From Diplonema japonicum (taxonomy: Eukaryota; Euglenozoa; Diplonemea; Diplonemida; Diplonemidae), in assembly GCA_964019335.1 (NCBI GenBank), contig OZ025733.1, forward strand, positions 1 through 60,000: DNA of 60,000 nt. The letters are read 5' to 3'. Every line of letters begins with the position of its first letter. Positions within the stretch are counted from its first letter, which is position 1. The notes beneath the pieces were generated by a model. That model was not told where the DNA came from. It saw nothing but the letters and a program-made list of their open reading frames with translations, and ran no database searches. The position numbers were made by a program, and so were the translations under genes. Of this stretch, positions 40,301-49,566 are shown piece by piece.

Positions 40301-40942
40301 GTGGTGGTGTTGGTAACGACGTTCCTCTTCACTGTGTTCCTTCGGCCTTTCAACTCGGTGTTGGACCAGCTTGTTGGGACCATTATGAGCTTTTTCATGG
40401 CTACTGCTGTTGTTCTGATGACCATTTCGTTGGCACTCGACCCTGGTCCGCCTGTGCTGACGGATATTGCTGGGATGCTGCTTGTCATTACTGCGTTCCT
40501 GTTGCTGCTCAAAGGGGTGTACGACTTGTGTTTCTACTTCCTCGACATTTTTCTAGGGAGGCGTCGGCGAGCTTTCAAGGCCTCTAGGCAGCGTAGTGTG
40601 GAGAACTGGAAGAACTGCGACAACCTTCCACTCGACAAACGAGACAACAGCGACTACTTCGAAATGGAGGCTACCGTCTTGAAGCCAACACCGCCTGTGC
40701 CGCCTGCTCCTGAAAGTCATAACTGTGATTATTCTTCGCTTGACCTAGGGGACGAGACGGACTTCAGCCCTCTTGTGAACCTCCTCTCACGCGATGTGAG
40801 TGTACGGCCGCAGTCCCCTGGGGTTGCTGCCACCTCCTTCGCTGTCTACCCGCCATACCCAACTCGGGCTGCTTCCTTTTCCCACCCCAGCGAGGGCAGG
40901 CAGAGCAAGGCACGTAAGGGGAAAGTGACTTCATTCATATAA
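37331..40942 (+). CDS. LVIVD-propeller multipass membrane protein with PDTPA repeats
   Basis: 1203 residues from the ATG of MRAHALLALVWAVTGA, a signal peptide; an in-frame extension to 37268 is all Lys/Asn from A runs. Residues ~20-320 hold LVIVD-type repeats (AVEGNFAYVADTTAVLVID, VSGNRLYVAAGNTGMQIFD), the pattern of a beta-propeller. Residues ~322-720 are a Pro/Thr/Asp stalk of PDTPA pentapeptides. A short domain (FAKKVNDVNPASAKLVAVLNIKC across 735-760) precedes about seven hydrophobic helices between ~787 and 1075, including a conserved-looking FLRPFNSVLDQLVGTIMSF. The last 130 residues are cytoplasmic. The helical part loosely recalls TRP/polycystin-like proteins, but I cannot confirm that. 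Probably a cell-surface protein. Confidence 0.7.
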   Translation: MRAHALLALVWAVTGAQYDILKTVDTPGTARDVAVEGNFAYVADTTAVLVIDISDKAAANIVHTIPETDPTIGLAVSGNRLYVAAGNTGMQIFDITTPTTPTLLATYKHPTEPDGFLKVDIQTVGSDTIAYLLGTIKRMFQVNVNDPMMMVSLSISDANSGGTSAQLFHYAFGSFTSFYWIGTNAGIESFDVSTTAATARILSQTISPNGAHDITVAQSHCLVISDLDMKVQSNNPNTPIQSAAYNVNAPFYSIEVDASEQFAYIVGSQFIVVSLATITMPVEVSTKPLPGTDPTIRYVIRYGGTLYITDGDAGLHIMDVAPPTPAPDTPVPDTNAPDTPAPATNVPDTSAPDTPAPATPAPDTPAPDTPAPDTPAPDTPAPDTPAPATPAPDTPAPDTPAPATPVPDTPAPDTPAPDTLAPDTPAPDTPAPETPAPDTPAPDTPAPDTKVPNTPAPDTPAPITPAPDTPAPNTPAPDTPAPDTPAPDTPAPDTPAPDTPAPDTPAPDTPAPDTPAPDTPAPDTLAPDTPAPDTPAPATPAPSTPAPDTPAPATAAPDTPAPDTSAPNTNAPPTPAPPTDAPATLAPATLAPDTPAPPTGAPATPAPATPVPKTMAPQTPAPPTLVPATTTAPATGAPSTFTPETSAPATATPTAVPTQAPSTAAPATRAPATAEPTASPSTASPSTASPSTASPSTVSPPLPTAPPTIEPTAAPTPVPTAAGSIPKEQKDFAKKVNDVNPASAKLVAVLNIKCEVEDIDLGEEPLDWEFHPIGVPLGDHSHKHFLGAVVFNTTIVILFLAVNHILVVIQVAIFKIDWGDAVFYVRAPGLVYIPVLWLMMGTSLASSNMAFFPGHSPAYVPVVGWMGLMYCVGVPVSLWMLLMKKSKFHATTVPDPQIDRKAAEYVTDGPVEVYTGWKRRAYIFIFGSEVWVKDGGQDYFVEQYGMFFEQYRCGYHWFGLFEMGQILLLSFGSAWKPSDSGSCTLRNVLLVVVLVTTFLFTVFLRPFNSVLDQLVGTIMSFFMATAVVLMTISLALDPGPPVLTDIAGMLLVITAFLLLLKGVYDLCFYFLDIFLGRRRRAFKASRQRSVENWKNCDNLPLDKRDNSDYFEMEATVLKPTPPVPPAPESHNCDYSSLDLGDETDFSPLVNLLSRDVSVRPQSPGVAATSFAVYPPYPTRAASFSHPSEGRQSKARKGKVTSFI
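38296..39490 (+). repeat. 15-bp coding minisatellite (PDTPA repeats)
   Basis: About 80 pentapeptide units, mostly PDTPA or PATPA, coded by 15-bp units such as CCTGATACTCCTGCT in varied synonymous forms. Around 38770-38900 units are nearly identical (CTCCTGACACACCAG), indicating recent expansion. The end degenerates to SPSTA units (39367-39424). The opposite strand is open as a shadow ORF (38119-39774). Confidence 0.9.
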
Positions 40943-41187
40943 ACGAAAAAGAAAAAAAAAGTTGTTGTTTTAGTTTTTTTTTCCTCCCCCCCCCCCCCCT
41001 TCTCCACCTATGCTGCTCGTATTATTTTGCTTGCAATCTTCACCTCTTCTATTATTCTTGTGTTAGAGCGGTCTGACTTACTCTTTTTTTTTTTTTCTCC
41101 CCTTCCCCCCATTTCTCCACAACTCTCTGCCCACTTTTCCCCACTGTCCTTGGGGCGAATATGGGTCCTTCAGTGGGCCATGTGAAA

Positions 41188-41224
<37 letters not shown>

Positions 41225-41641
41225 AGCGAGGCCGGAACATCACACCTAGCACCTGCAGCCGCAGCGCCATAGAAATGCGCTAAGGGGCTTTGGTCAGGTG
41301 AGAGTGGTTTTTTTTTTTTTTTGTTTTTTTTTTTTAAGGGCGGCCCTCCATGAGGGGGTTTGTCCTGCACTTTGAGTTTTTTTTTTTCTTTCTTTTTTTT
41401 TTTTCTCTCTTTTTTCTCTTATTTTCTTTCTATATTACTTGTTGGCCTACTTACTAGTTGGTTAGCAAAGCTGGATGATTGCAAACAAAAAAAAAAAAAA
41501 AAGCAAAAAACAGAATCGCGTGCGGAGGAGGACGAGCGGCATCGTATATTTCTTTTTTTTTTCTTTCTCTCCCTTCGAAACTTTTGCCCTCTCCCCTCAT
41601 GCCATGTACAACAAATGAATAAACAGACAAACAAACAAATG

Positions 41642-41673
<32 letters not shown>

Positions 41674-43243
41674 GAATATCCGAGCGACGTCGGATCTTTG
41701 ATCACCCCTTTCACTTCCCCCCTTTTTCTTTTTGCAGTGGTACAAGTAGGCTATTATTAATTTTTTTTAATTGAAAAATCCTCCAAACAAAACAAAAAAA
41801 CAAAAAAAAGAAAATCACCCCCCCCCATATTTACACCTTCCCCCTCCCCCCCTTTCTGGCTATGTTTCTGTCGTCACACTTTTTTTTGTTTAAGTATTCT
41901 CTACTCCTTTGTTTCTTCTTTTTTTTCCTTAAAAAAGAAATTGTTTGTTATACTGTTATAAGGGAAAGGGGAGAGGTGAAAGCCACTACCCCTTAAGATC
42001 CCGGGGGAGGGGAGGTACTTTACTGGCACTTTTTTTTTTGTGAGACCACCAATTGGGAACCGGGGAAGAAAAAAAAAAAGAAAGGCAGTCTTGTAACTTG
42101 CAAATTGTCTCCCCCCCCCCCCCTTCTTTTTTCTGGGCTTCATGCTCAGAGAGTGCCTGTATTTATCGGATTTGGGCCCAGGTCGGAATCTACCAGAAAT
42201 TTTAAATTTAAAAAAGCCATCCCAACGAGTGTCGCGTCTAGGTGTGTGGTCAATACTCCATCTGACCTGGCGAAGCGGCACGGCCTGCAGTCATACTTCC
42301 CCTGCAGCCTTTTTAAGGCTAAGCAAAGCACCCGATCATCGCAAGTGCATGCAGCTTCGCTACTTTCTTCCTCAGGGCTCTGTTCTTGGCCCACAGCCTC
42401 TTGTGTATGGCTTGACGGACAGGATTCCCTTGTTGTGGTCATCATTGTCTTCGTCGGCCGGGAAATGGGCTTTTGGGCGATTTTTTGGGGGGTTTTTTTT
42501 TTTGCGCCTTTGTCACAAATGTGCAAGATTTAATTTTGGCCTAATTTCGACCCCTTTGACCCCCCCCCCCCCCCCACACCACACACACACATAAGGTGCA
42601 AGCGTCAGTTACTTTCCCCTTCGCCCCCATTTTTTAAACTAAATGTTGAGAACGAAAAGGTGAACAAAAAGAAAGAGAGAATGTTTCGTATCTCTCTTTG
42701 AGTGCCCCACCGTTGTTTGGTTTGGGTCCGGGGGGGGGGGGGGGGGGGGTGGGGGGGGCTAAACAGGTTTCTTCTTTTGTTTGAGCCTTCTTTTTTAGGG
42801 GCGACATTGTGTCATAGTTTTTCTAAATCTGCCACCCTCTTCCCCCTTTTTTTTTGTAGTAGTTCTGCGAAAAGGTGGCTTGTGTTGTTAAACTCTTTGT
42901 CGATATTATTTTAAAAAAATGAAAAAAATCAGGTCGTAGGGGCAGATATAAAAAAAAGTAAAACAAAGAAAGGAAATGGAAGAATTAGAACCCTTTACCC
43001 CCCCCCCCCCCCCCCGCCCCCCCCTTCCGTCCGTGTGAAATATAAAAAATAAAAATAAAGGATCACTCTTCTTTTATCCCCCCCTGTATTCTATTAAAAA
43101 AGGGAATCCAAAGGGGGGTTGTTCTCACGCAGGATTATGTCCATGTCCACAGTACCTTGTGCTTTTTTTTATGTGTGTGTTTCCCCCCACTTCTCATTCC
43201 GCTCCATGCACACGCACCCCCATTCAGGTCAGTCTTTAAAAAA
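40943..43243. other. 2.3-kb intergenic region, mostly low complexity
   Basis: A runs (41188-41222, 41641-41671), C runs and a G run (42731-42749). The block 42140-42525 has normal complexity and carries overlapping open frames on both strands, but I recognise no protein or RNA in it. The segmental duplication begins at about 43188. Confidence 0.5.
43188..43243 (+). promoter_or_regulatory. Duplicated upstream region with ATTCAG|GTCA acceptor
   Basis: CTTCTCATTCCGCTCC... and ...CACCCCCATTCAGGTCA, then an A run and ATG, recurs before the second cysteine-rich gene (50697-50760). CAG ends at 43227 here and at 50736 there. Conservation of this block supports its role as the acceptor and supports the two ATG choices. 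Confidence 0.55.
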
Positions 43244-46200
43244 ATGAAATTACTGCTCCTTGTGTGCATCATCGCCCTCGCTGAAGGGCGCCGCCACCCA
43301 ACTCTAAGGAGGCTTGAGAAGCCCTGCCGCAGCGAGAAGAAGTGCAGGAATTGCGAAGGGAGGTGCGTGAAAGAAGAGACAGTGCAGTGCCTGAGGGACC
43401 CCTGCGAGGACTCGCCATGCGGTGACAAGGAGATGTGTGTTGCGAACTACTGCGGGGAGTGCAGCGCCTGCTGTCTGAAGCCGAAGAAGTGCAACAAGCG
43501 CTCGAAGACGTGCAAGGACGGGAGTGAGATCTTCAGGGACCCCTTCAACAACTGCAAGTACCCCAAGTGCCCTGAACCCGTCATCTGCACCAACGATGTG
43601 TTCGAGTGTGCTGATGGGACTTACCTGACGAGGGGAGGACCGAACTGCGAGTTCCCTGAGTGCCCTGTCCCTGCCTGCGCCCCGAAGGACAGCACCACAT
43701 TCTTCGACCCCAAAACTTGTCAGGTCATCCGCTTTCAATGCGAGGAGGGCTTCGAGTACTGGGGCAACCCGGACTGTGGTTGTGGTTGCAAGCCGAAGGT
43801 CGAGGGCTGCCCCGAGGATGCCTTCATCTGCCCCGACGGTACCTCTCTGTCGAGGGACCCCGCCAACAACTGCGAGTTCCCGAAATGCCCTGTCCCCGCC
43901 TGTGCCCCAGAGGGAGCGAGCTTCATGGGGGACCACAAGACCTGCATGCTCATCGACTTTATTTGCAATGATGGTTTCGAGCACTGGTTTGACGAGAAGT
44001 GTGGCTGTGGTTGCAAGCCTAAAGAGGGCTGCCCCAAGGGTCAGTGTGCCGACTGCGACGGGAAGTGCATTGATCAGGTGAACTGCATCCACAACCCTTG
44101 CTTGACTAACAACGGTGGGTGTGCTGCTGATGAGGAGTGCGTGGGTTCATGCGCGTGCTTCAAGTGCGGATGCAAGAAGAGGGTGTGCACCGAGGATGCC
44201 TTCATCTGCCCCGACGGTACCTCTCTGTCGAGGGACCCCGCCAACAACTGCGAATTCCCGAAATGCCCTGCCACCGTCCCCAAGTGTGCCCCGAAGGGGA
44301 CCACCAACTACCATGATCCCAGGACTTGTAAGACCTCGTTGTTCTTTGATTGCAAGGACGGGTTCGAGCACTGGAGCAACTCGGACTGTGGTTGTGGTTG
44401 CAAGCCGCAGGTGTTCTGCACCCAGGAGGTGATGTCCTGCCCCGATGGATCATTCGTGTCGAGGGACTCGAAGAACGGCTGCGCCTTCCCCGAGTGCCCT
44501 GTCCCCAAGTGTGTGTCGAAGGGCCACACCTTCGTCGGAACTCCCGAAAGCGACAAGTGCCAGACAAGGAAGTACAACTGCGATGTCGGGATGGAACGCT
44601 GGAGCGACGCCGAGTGCGGCTGCGGTTGCAGGCCGAACTCTTGCCCCGATGGCACATGCATGGGATGCGACGGGAAGTGCACGACACTGGTGCGATGCAT
44701 CGCGAACCCCTGCTCGCTCCCCACTGGCATGTGCGCGAACCCTGACGAGGAATGTGTGACGGACGGCTGTGGCTGCACTAAGTGTGGTTGTGAGAAGAGG
44801 GTGTGCGACAAGACGACCCACATCTGCCCTGATGGCACTCTCATCAACAGGGACCCCACCAACAACTGCGAGTACCCTAAGTGCCCTGAACCCGTCATCT
44901 GCACTAACGATGTGTTCGAGTGTGCTGATGGAACTTACCTGACGAGGGGAGGACCGAACTGCGAGTTCCCCAAGTGCCCTGAACCCGTCATCTGCACCAA
45001 CGATGTGTTCGAGTGTGCTGATGGGACTTACCTGACGAGGGGAGGACCGAACTGCGAGTTCCCTGAGTGCCCTGTCCCTGCCTGCGCCCCGAAGGACAGC
45101 ACCACATTCTTCGACCCCAAAACTTGTCAGGTCATCCGCTTTCAGTGTGAGGAGGGCTTCGAGTACTGGGGCAACCCGGACTGTGGTTGTGGTTGCAAGC
45201 CGAAGGCACCTGCCTGCGCCCCGAAGGACAGCACATTCTTCGACCCCAAAACTTGTCAGGTCATCCTCTTTCAATGCGAGAAGGGCTTCGAGTACTGGGG
45301 CAACCCGGACTGTGGTTGTGGTTGCAAGCCGAAGGTCGAGGGCTGCCCCGAGGATGCCTTCATCTGCCCCGACGGTACCTCTCTGTCGAGGGACCCCGCC
45401 AACAACTGCGAATTCCCGAAATGCCCTGCCACCGTCCCCAAGTGTGCCCCGAAGGGGACCACCAACTACCATGATTTCAAGACTTGTCAGGTCGTCCGCT
45501 TTGAGTGCAAGGACGGGTTCGAGCACTGGAGCAACTCGGACTGTGGTTGTGGTTGCAAGCCGCAGGTGTTCTGCACCCAGGAGGTGATGTCCTGCCCCGA
45601 TGGATCATTCGTGTCGAGGGACTCGAAGAACGGCTGCGCCTTCCCCGAGTGCCCTGTCCCCAAGTGTGTGTCGAAGGGCCACACCTTCGTCGGAACTCCC
45701 GAAAGCGACAAGTGCCAGACAAGGAAGTACAACTGCGATGTCGGGATGGAACGCTGGAGCGACGCCGAGTGCGGCTGCGGTTGCAGGCCGAACTCTTGCC
45801 CCGATGGCACATGCATGGGATGCGACGGGAAGTGCACGACACTGGTGCGATGCATCGCGAACCCCTGCTCGCTCCCCACTGGCATGTGCGCGAACCCTGA
45901 CGAGGAATGTGTGACGGACGGCTGTGGCTGCACTAAGTGTGGTTGTGAGAAGAGGGTGTGCGACAAGACGACCCACATCTGCCCTGATGGCACTCTCATC
46001 AACAGGGACCCCACCAACAACTGCGAGTACCCCAAGTGCCCTTCCCCTGTGTGCCCTCTGGACGCGAAGCTCTGCCCCAACGGGCAGCACGTTTCAAGGA
46101 ACCCGAAGAACAACTGTGAGTTCGACCCGTGCGTGGGAGACGCTTGCACGGGCTGCAACAAGTGGCTGAAGTGTGCTTCGAGGCAGTGCCCCAAGGCCCC

Positions 46201-46300
46201 TGAGAGCTGCTTCGGGTGCTGTCAGAAGTGTGTTATTGGAAACGACGGCTCTTGCACTGGGGTGACCCCCGTGGAGGCATGCCCTGTCAACACTATTTAG
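43244..46300 (+). CDS. Secreted modular cysteine-rich protein A (1018 aa)
   Basis: Starts at MKLLLLVCIIALAEG, a signal peptide; the in-frame extension to 43157 lies upstream of the acceptor. After a unique Cys-rich head, two kinds of module alternate. Type 1 is about 35 residues: C-x(2)-D-(V/A)-F-x-C-(P/A)-D-G-T-x(3)-R-(D/G)-x(3)-N-C-E-F-P-x-C-P. Type 2 is about 45 residues: C-A-P-K-x(6-9)-D-x-K-T-C-x(3)-x-F-x-C-x(2)-G-F-E-x-W-x(3)-D-C-G-C-G-C-K-P. A third, CPDGTCMGCDGKC-type, appears twice. The 'CPDGTxxSRDPxNNCEFxxCP' unit is familiar from secreted proteins of marine algae and protists. No transmembrane segment. Function unknown; extracellular or protease-inhibitor-like roles are guesses. 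Confidence 0.8.
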   Translation: MKLLLLVCIIALAEGRRHPTLRRLEKPCRSEKKCRNCEGRCVKEETVQCLRDPCEDSPCGDKEMCVANYCGECSACCLKPKKCNKRSKTCKDGSEIFRDPFNNCKYPKCPEPVICTNDVFECADGTYLTRGGPNCEFPECPVPACAPKDSTTFFDPKTCQVIRFQCEEGFEYWGNPDCGCGCKPKVEGCPEDAFICPDGTSLSRDPANNCEFPKCPVPACAPEGASFMGDHKTCMLIDFICNDGFEHWFDEKCGCGCKPKEGCPKGQCADCDGKCIDQVNCIHNPCLTNNGGCAADEECVGSCACFKCGCKKRVCTEDAFICPDGTSLSRDPANNCEFPKCPATVPKCAPKGTTNYHDPRTCKTSLFFDCKDGFEHWSNSDCGCGCKPQVFCTQEVMSCPDGSFVSRDSKNGCAFPECPVPKCVSKGHTFVGTPESDKCQTRKYNCDVGMERWSDAECGCGCRPNSCPDGTCMGCDGKCTTLVRCIANPCSLPTGMCANPDEECVTDGCGCTKCGCEKRVCDKTTHICPDGTLINRDPTNNCEYPKCPEPVICTNDVFECADGTYLTRGGPNCEFPKCPEPVICTNDVFECADGTYLTRGGPNCEFPECPVPACAPKDSTTFFDPKTCQVIRFQCEEGFEYWGNPDCGCGCKPKAPACAPKDSTFFDPKTCQVILFQCEKGFEYWGNPDCGCGCKPKVEGCPEDAFICPDGTSLSRDPANNCEFPKCPATVPKCAPKGTTNYHDFKTCQVVRFECKDGFEHWSNSDCGCGCKPQVFCTQEVMSCPDGSFVSRDSKNGCAFPECPVPKCVSKGHTFVGTPESDKCQTRKYNCDVGMERWSDAECGCGCRPNSCPDGTCMGCDGKCTTLVRCIANPCSLPTGMCANPDEECVTDGCGCTKCGCEKRVCDKTTHICPDGTLINRDPTNNCEYPKCPSPVCPLDAKLCPNGQHVSRNPKNNCEFDPCVGDACTGCNKWLKCASRQCPKAPESCFGCCQKCVIGNDGSCTGVTPVEACPVNTI
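44193..46042 (+). repeat. Internal 1155-bp tandem duplication within gene A
   Basis: 44193-44887 and 45348-46042 are almost identical at an offset of 1155 bases (385 codons), so the frame is kept. 43569-43744 and 44986-45161 are a second near-identical pair. The copies differ chiefly around 44317-44350 versus 45472-45505, where one module was replaced. Confidence 0.85.
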
Positions 46301-46535
46301 ATTTCATGGCGCATCGCGTAAACCTGAAGGTTTCTCATTTTGATTTTTTTTTTTTTTTTATTATTATTTCCTCCCTTCCTTTTTCCCTTCCCAATGTGTA
46401 TGTTATTTGTAGTTGGCAAGCGCCCCAATGGTGGTCGGTTTGTTACATCGTGGCCCCATCATAGTGAGCACGCAGAAAAAAAAAAAAAAAAAAAAAATCG
46501 AAACAGAATTTATTCTAGTTGACCCAACTTGTCTG

Positions 46536-46567
<32 letters not shown>

Positions 46568-46626
46568 CTGTTTGTTGTTAAAATAATTCCAATGAGAATT
46601 TTCTTTATATTAATAAACGTGATACT

Positions 46627-46667
<41 letters not shown>

Positions 46668-47799
46668 CAAATGACGAGGGGGTAGAAGGTCCGGAAAATT
46701 GAATTGGAAAAAAGGGAAACCGTTTCTGGAGTACTTCTTTTTTTCAAGGAAACAAGATTAAGAAGAATAAGAAAAAAAAGAGAAATTTAAATTCTGCCGT
46801 GATAACTCACTTTTTTTTTAATTTTTTTTTCTCAGTTAGGGCTTTTGTTTTTTTTTTTTTATTCCCCTTTTCCACCTCTTCTTATTAGACATCATCCGGA
46901 AAGAATTCATGAACAAGAACTATTCCCACTTAAGAAATTGGAGAAGAAGTAATAGAGTGCTGGCAACATGTTGTACTCATAGAGTAAAACAGGCGCCCCT
47001 TTTTTTTTTCTTCTTTTTGACAACACTCTGACTTTTAGCCACTTCATTCTTCTGTTCTATTTGGGATTTTTTTTTTGCTGTTTAACGCACAAGCCCTCCC
47101 CCCCATTTTTTTTCCTCTTTTTTCACTCTCCCCCTTCCCCCTTGGGATTCTGCAGAACTGCCCTCGCCCTCGTTCGATAAGGAGAGAAAAGAAAGAAAAG
47201 GGAAAACAAAAAAATGTGAGAATGATCCATTGTTTGTGTCTCGGATACTTGTCAATGTGTGATCGGTTCTATGGACCGGATGGACTTTAAAAAAAAAAAA
47301 GAAAAAAAAAAAAGTAAAAACAAAAAGAGGGCGTAAAAATACGATAAAGGAGTATAACAAGGCAACATTTAGCTATGGCCGAATTATTCTCCCTTTCCCT
47401 ATTACTTTTTATATATTTTTTTTTTTTTACTTTTTATTTTTTTTTGTCATACCGGTCCAAATGACCCACTCACTTTTTTGTTTTGTTTTTTTTTTTTCCC
47501 CGTTCCTACTTTGCTCTCCTTAAAAAAACAAACGTTTTTTTCTTGTACCCGTCTCATAAGTTCTCGACCATCCCTTTATTTATTTATTTTTTTCCGTCCT
47601 CCCTCTTCCTCCCTCTCTTCGATACCCTGTTTTTCTATCTAAATATTCTCAGGCGTCAGTCTAGGACCCTCAAAGAAATATTTATCCAGTTTTTAGGGTG
47701 TGACTTTTTATTTTATTTGGTATTTTCTTTTTTTTTGGTAAATCTTTTTTTTTTGTACCTCTCTCGCAGTTAAAAAACAAAAACAAAAACAAAAAAATG
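46301..47799. other. Downstream flank of gene A, part of the segmental duplication
   Basis: 46301-46700 has A and T runs only. From about 46738 (TTTTTTCAAGGAAACAAGAT) to 47735 it parallels 51968-52805 downstream of gene B. Shared phrases include GATTCTGCAGAACTGCCCTC, ATACTTGTCAATGTGTGATC, CATACCGGTCCAAAT and CAGGCGTCAGTCT. The frame for FYGPDGL at the end of short ORFs is open in both copies, but no protein is recognised. Confidence 0.6.
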
Positions 47800-47935
47800 C
47801 AACTCACACCATGGGTGCCGCTCACACCATGGGTGCCGCTCACCTGTGTGGCTGTGGGGTTCTGCGTTGTTGCAGCGTACGTTCAAAACTGAGGGGCGAT
47901 ATTGATAGGATAGCCGGGTTCACAACCTTCCTGTT
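47800..47935 (+). pseudogene. Truncated copy of the 5' end of the DUF1295 gene
   Basis: Matches about 48165-48280 (ATGGGTGCCGCTCACCTGTG, then TTCTGCGTTGTTGCA, then GGGGCGATATTGAT). It carries small deletions and substitutions that break the frame, and an extra tandem copy of ACTCACACCATGGGTGCCG-like sequence at its start. A short duplicated tail (AAGGGGTGACTTTTTATTTT) follows near 47961. Confidence 0.8.
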
Positions 47936-48126
47936 TTTTTTTATTTTGTTTATTATTTTAAGGGGTGACTTTTTATTTTATTAATAAGCTTTGGCTGTTA
48001 AGTAACCCATGTTCGTGGTTCCCGAGGGTCATATTTCGTGTTTCTGGACCCCATCTTGAGGACCTCTGCGTGCACCACTTAAATACCCGAACCGATTAAA
48101 ATACCCGACTATGGGTATACCGTGCA

Positions 48127-48130
48127 GGCT
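48127..48130 (+). promoter_or_regulatory. Acceptor-like GCAG three bases before the DUF1295 ATG
   Basis: 'taccgtgcag' ends at 48127 and the first ATG is at 48131. A GTG three codons upstream is in frame, but a eukaryotic start there is unlikely. The upstream tract is not very pyrimidine-rich. Confidence 0.3.
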
Positions 48131-48885
48131 ATGAATTATTTTGTTTTTCTGGTAAATTCTTTTGTACCTCCATGGGTGCCGCTCACCTGTGTGGCTGTGG
48201 TGTTCTGCGTTGTTGCAAGCGTACGTTCAAAACTGAGGGGCGATATTGATTGGATAGCCGGGTTCACAAGCTTCCTATTTGCTGCTGCGGCGTTATTGTT
48301 GGTACGGCAGTGGCAGCAGGAGAGTGAAGACAGTTATTCTGTCCATGTCTTCCTCTACGTTCTGAGGATGTGGGTGGTGCTCACAGTGTGGTTCAGCAGC
48401 ACTGCCGCCAGCAAGCTGAATCAGGTCATCGAAAACGAGAGCGAGTACCTTGCCATCTCCTGCACGCTAGTTACCGTTTTCGTGTGGCTCTACCCCCTTC
48501 CTTTTTACTGGGCTGCTGACGTGCAAGAGTTCGGCCCTATGCAATATGCAGGCGTTTGGGTGTGCTCTGTAGGGACCGTGATCCACTTCGGCAGCGATTA
48601 CCAGAAACATGTGTACAAACAGAACCGCTTGCACAAGGGGGTTCTTCTGCGATCCGGGTTCTGGGGGGCTTCTCGGCACCCCAACTACTTCGGTGATTTC
48701 TTGATCTTTCTCTCTTTTGCTCTGATGTCCCCGTCTCCTTGGGGGTGTCTCGGGCCGGCGGCAAATCTCATACAATATGTGTTCGATGCCATCCCCAAGT
48801 CTGAAAAGATGGCCGCGGCTCGGTACGGGAAGCCTGGGCGAAATACACCAGTGACGTGGCGTGCTTTGTGCCGTTCCTGATTTGA
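48131..48885 (+). CDS. DUF1295 / steroid 5-alpha-reductase-like membrane protein, apparent frameshift near 3' end
   Basis: About 250 residues with several hydrophobic helices and the DUF1295 hallmark near the C-terminus: GVLLRSGFWGASRHPNYFGD (~173-192), containing the RHPNYFGD box that binds NADPH in this superfamily, then F.SF..... and SEKMAAARYGK. The native frame continues to a stop at 48880, but after ARYGK it becomes unlike the family. One base further along, the other frame reads W-A-K-Y-T-S-D-V-A-C-F-V-P-F-L-I and stops at 48885, which fits the family ending 'Y..Y......F.P'. One missing G in 'aag(g)cctgg' near 48829 explains it. The change may be a sequencing error or a real lesion. 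The substrate is unknown; relatives reduce double bonds in sterols and fatty acids. Confidence 0.75.
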
Positions 48886-48979
48886 GGAATTCGAGGATGA
48901 AAAAAAAAAAAAAAAAAAGCAGGCTGCTCTTGCGGCCGGTGTTCATGATGTACTCTTGCCTTTAACCCTAACCCCCTTT

Positions 48980-49566
48980 TTTTTCTTTGCGGACACAGTA
49001 ACACTGCTACGCCACCAGCTGTACGAGTGCCCGCCAGCACGAGAGGAGCTGATACGGGAGGAGATGGAACCGCTGCGTGACAGGACGGGATGGCCGCTCT
49101 GCCTCGAGCTGCATGCCATCCTACCAAGGGGGAACGGGTTCGAACACCTAGAGAAGCTGCAGCGATACCTGGCAATGGTGGTGGAAAAGCGGGACGAAGG
49201 GCTGATCAGGCAGAAGGCGGCAACAAGAAGCTACCATGGGAGCGGGAAGTGACAGGCAAAGTGACCCCGGTACCGACGACAGCACAGTTGGGGACAGTGG
49301 TGGGACTGCTGGAGCAATTCGGGGAACCACTAGTCCCTGCGGACGGGGCAAAGAGGGTCAAGTCGCTCACATCGATCGGAGGCAAGGCTGCAATAGGCTT
49401 CAACAAGAGACCGATCTTCGCATCAAGACAGACAGCGCAAAAGCTACAGGAGTTGAAAGGGACATACAAGAAAGAACGCGTGTCGAGACTACGAAAAGCT
49501 TTAAAGGCGACAATAGGAACGAAGGCTATGCTCCAGAAGGGGAACATTAATAAACATTAATAAATA
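48980..49566 (+). pseudogene. LINE-like 3' end remnant
   Basis: One frame reads TVTLLRHQLYECPPAREELIREEM and on to LQRYLAMVVEKRDEG; the H-x(4)-CP-x-x-R pattern and the following helix resemble the zinc-knuckle tail after the reverse transcriptase of many non-LTR retrotransposons. A shift near 49225 moves to a second open frame (to 49557) rich in Lys/Arg. The unit ends in two copies of ACATTAATAA, a short tandem tail typical of such elements. The reverse-transcriptase core is absent. Alternative: a spliced small host gene, since 'ctttgcggacacag' precedes it. Confidence 0.35.

Noticed and set aside
42230-42345. Possible 5S rRNA (GGCTAAGC, CCCGATC phrases)
   Set aside because: The internal control elements are not in the right order or spacing and the closing stem is missing.
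44450-45526. 358-codon minus-strand ORF within cysteine-rich gene A
   Set aside because: Shadow of the plus-strand modular gene; its repeats follow those of the sense strand and it has no recognisable domain.
48962-48976. TTTAACCCTAACCCC, resembling telomeric repeats
   Set aside because: Only two units, inside a pyrimidine-rich stretch; not enough for an interstitial telomere.
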